Below, one piece after another: positions 32,545 to 38,422 of a DNA stretch of 38,422 bases. Under the pieces are notes generated by a model. That model ran no database searches. It saw only the letters and a program-made list of their open reading frames with translations, and was not told where the DNA came from. Origin of the DNA: Bacteroidales bacterium UBA1714. Lineage in GTDB: Bacteria > Bacteroidota > Bacteroidia > Bacteroidales > Paludibacteraceae. The position numbers were made by a program, and so were the translations under genes. The stretch covers positions 1 to 38,422 of the forward strand of contig DCIY01000015.1 of assembly GCA_002317295.1 (NCBI GenBank). Direction: 5' to 3'. Numbering within the stretch: the first letter of the stretch is position 1; each line of letters begins with the position of its first letter.

Positions 32545-33693
32545 TTAATTAATGCGTCCGTTATACGTTATTTCCACATCCTTCACAATTTGGCGAATCT
32601 GATTTTCTTCGTCCTTTGGGCAAATAAGCAACACACCATCCGATTCGGCCACAATCATATTCTTCAACCCCCTCACAACCGCCACATGGCCCTTGGGCAT
32701 GGCCACCATATTGCCTTCGCTCTCATAATACGACGCTTCGCCATTCAGGGTGACATTTTGATGGTCATCCTTCTCACTCAAATCGTACAACGATCCCCAT
32801 GTTCCCAAATCGCTCCAGCCAAAATCGGCCTGTAATACATGCACGGATTGGGCCTTTTCCATCACCCCATAATCGATGCTGATATTCGGGCAGGTGGGGA
32901 ACATGCCCTGGATAAAGGCTTCCTCCTGTGGCGTACCCATCAGAGACTCCCCTTCCATAAACTTATGGGTCATATCCGGCAACAGTCGGGCCATTTCCTG
33001 GCGAATGGTACGCAGATTCCAAAGGAAAATACCACTGTTCCAAAGGAACTCACCCGACTGCAAAAACACTTGGGCCAATTCCAGATTGGGCTTTTCTGTA
33101 AACGTCTTCACAGCAAAAATACCATTCTCTTCCTGCGGTTTTTGACGATTCATCTGAATATATCCATATCCCGTCTCGGGACGATTGGGTTTCATGCCCA
33201 AGGTCAATAAGGTATCGTGATGCGCCACAAAATCCAATCCCTGACGAATCACCTGAATAAATGTATTCTCCTGCAAAATAAGGTGATCAGACGGGGCCAC
33301 AATGATGTTCACATTCAGGGAATCATCATCCCAATCTGCCTGGTCGGCCGTCAAACCGGCACGACGACGGACAATGCCCTTGATATGCGCTACCGCATAA
33401 GCAATGCACGGAGCTGTGTTGCGGCGCGCAGGTTCACACAGGATCTGCTCCGGTTGCAAATCGGGAATCTGATGGAGAATAATATCCTTGTAACTCACAT
33501 TGGTCACAATGAGCATATTCTCTATCGGAACGATCGAACGAAAACGATCCACCGTCATTTGCAACAGAGAACGACCGGTACCCAAAAAATCCAAAAACTG
33601 TTTTGGACGATGATTACGCGAATAAGGCCAAAAGCGACTGCCAATACCACCCGCCATAATCACACAAAAATTCTTATCACTCTTATTTTCCAT
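32545..33693 (-). CDS. manC: Mannose-1-phosphate guanylyltransferase
   Basis: The 382-residue nucleotidyltransferase makes GDP-mannose from mannose-1-phosphate and GTP. Motifs are VIMAGGIGSRFWPYSR, RPKQFLDFLG, CEPARRNTAPC, VAPSDHLI, FTEKP, LWNSGIFLWN, SIDYGVMEKA and GWSDLGTW. The frame extends upstream to 33723, but that longer start falls inside the promoter -7 box, so the ATG at 33693 (MENKSDKNF) was chosen. It is the first gene of the leftward operon. GDP-mannose feeds mannosylated surface glycans and GDP-fucose. The C-terminal isomerase domain of bifunctional ManC proteins is absent. Confidence 0.93.
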   Translation of the reverse strand: MENKSDKNFCVIMAGGIGSRFWPYSRNHRPKQFLDFLGTGRSLLQMTVDRFRSIVPIENMLIVTNVSYKDIILHQIPDLQPEQILCEPARRNTAPCIAYAVAHIKGIVRRRAGLTADQADWDDDSLNVNIIVAPSDHLILQENTFIQVIRQGLDFVAHHDTLLTLGMKPNRPETGYGYIQMNRQKPQEENGIFAVKTFTEKPNLELAQVFLQSGEFLWNSGIFLWNLRTIRQEMARLLPDMTHKFMEGESLMGTPQEEAFIQGMFPTCPNISIDYGVMEKAQSVHVLQADFGWSDLGTWGSLYDLSEKDDHQNVTLNGEASYYESEGNMVAMPKGHVAVVRGLKNMIVAESDGVLLICPKDEENQIRQIVKDVEITYNGRIN

Positions 33694-33720
33694 AATAAAC
33701 CTAATTAACCAATTTGCGTG

Positions 33721-33752
33721 CAAAGATACAACTATTTTTCCATATACGCAAG
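33721..33752 (-). promoter_or_regulatory. Promoter of the leftward manC operon
   Basis: On the - strand the -7 element is TATCTTTG (33728-33721), and CTTG (33752-33749) sits 20 bases upstream as a three-of-four match to the -33 TTTG. The predicted start is near 33714, giving a leader of about 20 bases before the ATG at 33693. Confidence 0.75.
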
Positions 33753-33777
33753 CGCGAACGAATTATTTTCTAAATAA

Positions 33778-33809
33778 TTTGGAAATTTCATTTTTTTTTA
33801 CTACTTTTG
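33778..33809 (+). promoter_or_regulatory. Promoter of the rightward gldD operon
   Basis: The -33 TTTG (33778-33781) and -7 TACTTTTG (33802-33809) are 20 bases apart, a full consensus match. The start near 33816 leaves a leader of about 23 bases before the ATG at 33839. It is back to back with the manC promoter, with about 25 bases between the two -33 boxes. Confidence 0.85.
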
Positions 33810-33838
33810 CAGTCTAAATTGATATATACTGCCTATTT

Positions 33839-34417
33839 ATGATCTCACACCTGCGTTGGTATATGGTTCTTGCCCTGCTCCTGATATTAATGGGAGCATG
33901 CCGTCGTGTATCCATTCCCAAAGAGTATGGTTACTGCCGTATCGACCTGCCCATGGCGCAGTACACATCCTTTCCATGGAGAGGTTATCCCTATCGTTTT
34001 GAATACAATACACGGGCACAGTTGCATCCTATACAGCAAGACAAGGAAGTCTATTGGCTCAATATCGATTACCCCGATATCAACGCCACCATTCACTGCA
34101 GTTACAAACCGGTTTGTCATAACCTGGGCACCTTGAGTGCAGATGCTCAGGAGTTCGTGTACAACCATGCCATGAAGGCCTCTAAGATAGACCAAACCGA
34201 ATACGTCAACGATACCGTGGGTGTATATGGTATCCTCTATGAGTTGGAAGGCAACACGGCTTCTTGCTTGCAGTTTTTTCTCACCGATTCGCTCCACCAC
34301 TTTTTTCGCGGGGCGGTGTACTTTAACTGCAAACCCAATCAAGACTCTCTGGCACCGATGATGGATTATGTGCGTCAAGATGCCATTCACATGATAGAAT
34401 CTTTCCAATGGCAATGA
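33839..34417 (+). CDS. gldD: GldD-family lipoprotein (gliding motility-associated)
   Basis: The 192-residue product has a lipobox (LILMGAC) followed by RR rather than acidic residues, so it probably faces the periplasm. GldD family features are PKEYGYCRIDLP, YPYRFEYN, YWLNIDYPDINATIHCSYKP, VYGILYELEGNTASCLQFFLTD, FRGAVYFN, PNQDSLAPMMDYVRQD and a C-terminal E-S-F-x-W. GldD is needed for gliding in Flavobacterium, but homologs occur in non-gliding Bacteroidales, where the role is unclear. It overlaps the next gene by an ATGA junction. Confidence 0.9.
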   Translation: MISHLRWYMVLALLLILMGACRRVSIPKEYGYCRIDLPMAQYTSFPWRGYPYRFEYNTRAQLHPIQQDKEVYWLNIDYPDINATIHCSYKPVCHNLGTLSADAQEFVYNHAMKASKIDQTEYVNDTVGVYGILYELEGNTASCLQFFLTDSLHHFFRGAVYFNCKPNQDSLAPMMDYVRQDAIHMIESFQWQ

Positions 34418-35121
34418 CCGTCTATGAACATATTCTTCATCACAAGCAGGCTTCACACAAGATGCTGGCCGTTCTCATCGATCCGGAAAAACCGCTGCAC
34501 CTGCAACGAGAACAATTAGCCGATGTGGATTGGATACTGGTTGGCGGATCCACCGGCGAAATTTCCGATGAATTCATGGATTCTGTCCGTTCCATTGCCT
34601 CCTGCCCCATTCTGCTGTTTCCCGGCAACCATCGCCAGTTTCACCCCAAGGCGGATGCATTATTGATGCTGTCTTTGCTCAACGCCACCGACTCCGAATG
34701 GTTGGTGGGTCAATCGATTCGGGTAGCCCGTCAGGTGGCTCAATCGGGCATCGAGGTGATTCCCATGGGTTATATCCTCGTGGATGGAGGTCGTGTCAGC
34801 AGTGTAGAGCGTGTATCCCATACCCAACCCATGGACCAACGAGATATAGACCGTATCGTAGACATGGCCATCGCAGCAGAATTGATGGGTAAAAAACTCA
34901 TTTATCTGGAAGCTGGAAGTGGCGCTCAAAACCCTGTTCAAATCGATGTTATACGTGCCGTGAAGAAATGGATTCATGTGCCGTTGATTGTCGGCGGAGG
35001 TATAGGGGATAAACGGGACATGCGTAGGGGATGGGACGCAGGAGCCGATATCGTAGTCATTGGTAATTATTTCGAAAATCATCCGGAAAGTATACCCGAG
35101 TTTTGCCATGCAAGAAGATGA
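34414..35121 (+). CDS. Geranylgeranylglyceryl phosphate synthase family protein (GGGPS, group II)
   Basis: This TIM-barrel prenyltransferase of about 235 residues has the motifs LIDPEKP, LVGGSTG, ILLFPGN, ALLMLSLLNATD, YLEAGSGA, VGGGIGD and IVVIGN. It should join a polyprenyl diphosphate, typically geranylgeranyl, to sn-glycerol-1-phosphate as an ether, a step best known from archaeal lipids but widespread in Bacteroidota. The ATG at 34414 forms an ATGA overlap with the gldD stop. An in-frame ATG at 34408 is an alternative. The gene overlaps tadA by 14 bases. Confidence 0.92.
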   Translation: MTVYEHILHHKQASHKMLAVLIDPEKPLHLQREQLADVDWILVGGSTGEISDEFMDSVRSIASCPILLFPGNHRQFHPKADALLMLSLLNATDSEWLVGQSIRVARQVAQSGIEVIPMGYILVDGGRVSSVERVSHTQPMDQRDIDRIVDMAIAAELMGKKLIYLEAGSGAQNPVQIDVIRAVKKWIHVPLIVGGGIGDKRDMRRGWDAGADIVVIGNYFENHPESIPEFCHARR

Positions 35122-35545
35122 AAAATATATGTCATTAGCGCTTGAAGAGGCGCGCCTGGCTGCCCAACAGGATGAGATACCGGTTGGCTGTATTATTGTG
35201 AGCCAGGGACAGATTATCGGTCGGGGGCACAACCTCACTCAGACCCTGCAGGATGTCACCGCCCATGCCGAAATTCAGGCCATCACCGCCGCAGCTCAGA
35301 CATTGGGAGGCAAATACCTCACTCAGGCCACCCTCTATGTGACCTTGGAACCATGTGTCATGTGCGCTGGGGCGATTGGTTGGGCACAAATCAGTCGACT
35401 GGTGTATGGAGCCAGCGATGACAAACGGGGATACACCCGGTTTGCCCCCCAGGCATTACACCCAAAATGCGTGGTTTCATCGGGAATTTTCGCCGATGAG
35501 TGTCAACAGTTATTGCAAGATTTTTTTCAACATAAACGCTTATGA
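35108..35545 (+). CDS. tadA: tRNA-specific adenosine deaminase
   Basis: The 145-residue cytidine-deaminase-fold enzyme has the zinc and catalytic motif HAE (H53, E55) and PCVMC (C83, C86). It converts A34 to inosine in tRNA-Arg(ACG), needed to read CGU, CGC and CGA codons. The start MQEDEKYMSLALEEA at 35108 gives the normal family N-terminus. The frame is open further upstream, but that part lies inside the GGGPS gene and adds no family sequence. The stop overlaps the next ATG (ATGA). Confidence 0.95.
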   Translation: MQEDEKYMSLALEEARLAAQQDEIPVGCIIVSQGQIIGRGHNLTQTLQDVTAHAEIQAITAAAQTLGGKYLTQATLYVTLEPCVMCAGAIGWAQISRLVYGASDDKRGYTRFAPQALHPKCVVSSGIFADECQQLLQDFFQHKRL

Positions 35546-37446
35546 AAAATCGTCCCGTTCCTGCTCTTGTGATTAAAACAGGTGCTTTCCTGGCCCTGAT
35601 AGCGCTGTGCGTATATTTGTATCCGTTGGTAGAGAGCAATGCTAAGTTTCATTTTCAGTTGGGCAAGCCTTGGACCTATGAACTGATTACCGCCGCTTAC
35701 GATTTTCCCATTTACAAAACCGAGGAACAACTGTCTAAGGAGCAAACCAAGGCGATGCAGGATTTTACGCCCTATTTTACCATGATTTCGGAAGCCTCAT
35801 CCAACCACCATCTGTATATCATTTCCCTGCAGGACAAATCGATGTTGGAGGAGCAACAACATAAACATATTGCTATTGTTCAAGGTAAACGAGTTCATCA
35901 GATTGTTTCCACTCAGCAACTGTATACGCCAAAATCGGCCTATATGCAATTGGGATATGAAGTGATACCCAACCTGAAACTGGACAGTGCGATGACCGCC
36001 CACATGCAGCAGAGTATCCTTTCCAATATTGCCCTGACCGAAGGCATGGTGCAGGCGGGAGAAAAAATCATCGACCGCGGAGAAATTGTTACGGATGAGA
36101 CCTATCGTATGCTCACTTCGTATATTCGAGCAGAGGATGAACGTCACGCCCCGTCCCAGCAATTGGGGCTCACTCGTTTGGGCGTGGGACTGATGAGTGC
36201 CATGATTATTGGACTATTCATCGTTTACCTCATCGTGTTCAGACGGAGTCTTTGGGAAGATGTGCGCGCCGTATTACTGTTCTGCATGTTGTGTGGAATC
36301 ATGGTACTTGCCTCCTATCTGGCCATGCGCAGCAAGAATGCCGTGTTTATTCTCAGTCTTATTCCTTTCACATGGGTACCGATTACTGCCCGTGTGTTTT
36401 ACGATTCGCGCACAGCCATGATGCTCCATCTGACCACCATTGCCCTGGTAGCCATGGCCACCCCCGTTCCGTATCAGTTTTTGATGGTTCAACTCGTTGC
36501 CGGATCCATTACCATTGCCTGCCTCAAAGATATGTCCCAACGGGCCCAACTGGCTACTACTGCGGGACTGGTGCTGGTAGGCATGAGTGCTATTTATACC
36601 TGTATATTGCTGGTCACCAACGGCAGTTTACGCATGTGCAGCGGATATACTTATTTGGCCTATGGCATCAATGCCCTGCTGATCATATGTGTGTATGGTG
36701 TTATCTATCTCATTGAAAAACTGTTCCGTCTGGTCAGCAGTCTGACCCTGGTGGAACTGACCAATATCAACAGCAACCTCATGCTCGATTTTGCCGAAAA
36801 AGCGCCGGGCACTTTCCAACACTCGCTACAGGTGAGCAATCTGGCAACAGAGGCCGCCAAAAAGATTGGTGCCAAGGTGTTACTCGTTCGTACAGGAGCC
36901 ATGTACCATGATATAGGCAAGATGTTGCACCCGCAGTACTTTACCGAAAACCAAGCCGATGGTATCAACCCGTTGCTGACCATGTCCTATCGCGAAGCGG
37001 CACAAACGGTGATTCGGCACATTACGGATGGTGAGCAGTTGGCTCGTAAACGCCATTTGCCCGAAGCGGTCATTCACTTTATCACCACCCACCACGGCAC
37101 TTCCCTGGTGCGCTATTTCTACAACTGTGAAGTGAATGCCCATCCGAATGAAGAGGTCCAAGAAGCCGATTTCCGGTACCCGGGTCCCAAACCCACCACC
37201 AAAGAGAGTGCTATTCTGATGATGGCAGATGCTATCGAAGCACGGTCGCGCAGTTTAAAAGATTTTGCACCGGATACCGTTCGTAATATGGTGAACGAAA
37301 TGATTGAGGCCCAAGTCTTGGATGGTCAGTTCTCCCAAACGCCATTGTCCTTCCGCGATGTGGAACAGATCAAACAGGTCTTTACCCAACGTCTGTTGGT
37401 CATCAACCACCGCCGTGTCCAGTATCCCACCCTCAATAACCAATAA
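35542..37446 (+). CDS. pgpH: 7TM-HD phosphodiesterase, PgpH-type (c-di-AMP)
   Basis: The 634-residue membrane protein has one N-terminal TM segment (about 10-30), an extracytoplasmic 7TMR-HDED-type domain (about 35-205) and a seven-helix membrane block (about 212-395). A cytoplasmic HD domain has metal-binding residues in FQHSLQVSN (H427), MYHDIGKM (H456, D457) and TTHHGTS (H517/H518). This order is that of PgpH/YqfF, which hydrolyses c-di-AMP to pApA. It is somewhat shorter than the Listeria protein (about 700 residues), mostly in the external domain. It overlaps tadA by four bases. Confidence 0.92.
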   Translation: MKNRPVPALVIKTGAFLALIALCVYLYPLVESNAKFHFQLGKPWTYELITAAYDFPIYKTEEQLSKEQTKAMQDFTPYFTMISEASSNHHLYIISLQDKSMLEEQQHKHIAIVQGKRVHQIVSTQQLYTPKSAYMQLGYEVIPNLKLDSAMTAHMQQSILSNIALTEGMVQAGEKIIDRGEIVTDETYRMLTSYIRAEDERHAPSQQLGLTRLGVGLMSAMIIGLFIVYLIVFRRSLWEDVRAVLLFCMLCGIMVLASYLAMRSKNAVFILSLIPFTWVPITARVFYDSRTAMMLHLTTIALVAMATPVPYQFLMVQLVAGSITIACLKDMSQRAQLATTAGLVLVGMSAIYTCILLVTNGSLRMCSGYTYLAYGINALLIICVYGVIYLIEKLFRLVSSLTLVELTNINSNLMLDFAEKAPGTFQHSLQVSNLATEAAKKIGAKVLLVRTGAMYHDIGKMLHPQYFTENQADGINPLLTMSYREAAQTVIRHITDGEQLARKRHLPEAVIHFITTHHGTSLVRYFYNCEVNAHPNEEVQEADFRYPGPKPTTKESAILMMADAIEARSRSLKDFAPDTVRNMVNEMIEAQVLDGQFSQTPLSFRDVEQIKQVFTQRLLVINHRRVQYPTLNNQ

Positions 37447-37449
37447 TCA

Positions 37450-38421
37450 ATGTACCCACTCTACTTAGCTCCCATGGAGGATGTCACCGATCCCGCCTTT
37501 CGTTTATTGTGCAAACGATTTGGCGCCAATCGGGTATATACGGAGTTTGTCAATGCAGACGCTCTGGTGCGTGATGTCAGTTCGACCTTGCGCAAACTGA
37601 CCATTGCCGATGAGGAACGACCGGTGGCCATTCAGATTTATGGTCGTGATCCCGAATCCATGGCCGATGCGGCCCGCATTGTCGAGCAGGCTCACCCGGA
37701 TATGATTGATATCAATTTTGGATGCCCGGTAAAGAAAGTGGCAGGCAAGGGTGCGGGAGCCGGGCTGCTGCGCGATGTGCCCAAGATGCTGGCCATCACC
37801 CGCGCGGTGGTGAATGCCGTGCAGTTGCCGGTAACCGCCAAGACGCGCCTGGGGTGGAACGAGGAGGAAAAAATCATTGTCGATTTGGCAGAAGCCTTGC
37901 AGGATTGCGGTATACGCGAATTGGCCATTCATGGTCGTACTCGTGCACAGATGTACACCGGCGAAGCAGATTGGACCCTAATTGGTCAGGTCAAAAACAA
38001 TCCTCGCATGCATATACCCATTATAGGCAACGGCGATGTCACCACCCCTCAACGAGCCAAAGAGTGCTTTGACCGCTATGGAGTCGATGCCATTATGATT
38101 GGCCGCGGCACCTTCGGTTGTCCGTGGATATTTGAAGATATCCGATACTTCCTTGACCATGGTGAACTGCTGCCTCCACGCACGATGGCTTGGGCGATGG
38201 AGATACTCAAAGAACATGTACGGCGCAGCATTGAGTGGATAGGAGATGAGCGCAAAGGCATTGTTCACTCACGCCGCCATTTTGCCAATTCGCCCATACT
38301 CAAAGGATTATACGACTTCAAATCCACCCGCATTGAACTGCTGAGAGCGGAAACGCAAGACGAGGTATTCGCCATCATGGACCGGATTGTGGATTTATGG
38401 GGTAGTGGGGTAGTGGAGTAG
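37450..38421 (+). CDS. dusB: tRNA-dihydrouridine synthase, DusB-type
   Basis: The 323-residue FMN TIM-barrel enzyme reduces uridines in the tRNA D-loop. Motifs are LYLAPMEDVTDPAFRLLCKR, VAIQIYGRDPE, INFGCPVKKV (catalytic C92), GAGAGLLRD, AIHGRTRAQMYTGEADW, IIGNGDV and IMIGRGTFGCPWIF. The C-terminal helical tRNA-binding domain is present. The gene is complete and its TAG stop is at the last bases of the window. It starts three bases after pgpH, so it is in the same operon as gldD, the GGGPS gene, tadA and pgpH. Confidence 0.94.
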   Translation: MYPLYLAPMEDVTDPAFRLLCKRFGANRVYTEFVNADALVRDVSSTLRKLTIADEERPVAIQIYGRDPESMADAARIVEQAHPDMIDINFGCPVKKVAGKGAGAGLLRDVPKMLAITRAVVNAVQLPVTAKTRLGWNEEEKIIVDLAEALQDCGIRELAIHGRTRAQMYTGEADWTLIGQVKNNPRMHIPIIGNGDVTTPQRAKECFDRYGVDAIMIGRGTFGCPWIFEDIRYFLDHGELLPPRTMAWAMEILKEHVRRSIEWIGDERKGIVHSRRHFANSPILKGLYDFKSTRIELLRAETQDEVFAIMDRIVDLWGSGVVE

Positions 38422-38422
38422 T

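Noticed and set aside
33694..33723. Longer N-terminus for manC starting MHANWLIRFI
   Set aside because: It would begin inside the -7 promoter element, and the extra residues are not part of the family.
35060..35107. Upstream extension of tadA
   Set aside because: The extra 16 codons lie inside the GGGPS gene and do not match the deaminase family, whose N-terminus fits the ATG at 35108.

Overview
The window reads as a chromosome segment from an anaerobic member of the Bacteroidales (Bacteroidota). The signs are a SusC/SusD pair, promoters of the Bacteroidota type (TTTG, about 20 bases, then TAnnTTTG), a short primary sigma factor without region 1.1, a Porin_10-type outer-membrane protein, GldD, a bacterial GGGP synthase, and the Bacteroidota glycogen gene set (GH57, GT4, GH133). 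I cannot name a genus.

Region 1 (1-22.4 kb, all + strand) is a large secretion and uptake locus. In order it encodes the 3' end of a repeat-rich secreted protein; a parallel beta-helix protein; a GHL10 glycoside hydrolase; a 1225-residue Amidase_3 peptidoglycan amidase; a 1422-residue protein with three beta-propeller-like modules and an Ig-like domain; a SusC transporter; a SusD lipoprotein; and a third surface lipoprotein in the SusE/F position. Neighbouring CDSs are separated by short gaps or overlaps. A good promoter lies at 2461-2492 and a strong bidirectional terminator at 22441-22476, so the seven downstream genes may form one transcript of about 20 kb. The first five proteins end in the same short C-terminal motif (K, G, I/V-x-R, Y, G) and three of them share related modules. 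The most interesting reading is a SusCD locus aimed at peptidoglycan. An amidase would strip stem peptides and a GHL10/DigH-like hydrolase would cut the denuded glycan. Surface lipoproteins with SusC would then bind and import the products. This is inference.

Region 2 (22.5-33.7 kb, - strand) starts with rpoD, which lies behind a tRNA-Arg(UCU) and probably shares its promoter. Upstream of these is a tight seven-gene run, transcribed right to left: mannose-1-phosphate guanylyltransferase, GH133 debranching enzyme, GT4 glycogen-synthase-like glycosyltransferase, GH57 protein, Porin_10-type porin, a Clp/Hsp100 ATPase and thioredoxin. Three proteins here carry substitutions at usually essential positions: the GH57 acid/base Asp is Gly, the GH133 TWMDA motif reads TWMNA, and the first Clp ATPase domain has lost its Walker B acid and arginine fingers.

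Region 3 (33.8-38.4 kb, + strand) is a divergent operon with overlapping genes: gldD, GGGP synthase, tadA, a PgpH-type c-di-AMP phosphodiesterase, and a DusB-type dihydrouridine synthase. Well-matched promoters for regions 2 and 3 sit back to back at 33721-33809. No CRISPR array, insertion sequence, phage gene or rRNA was seen.
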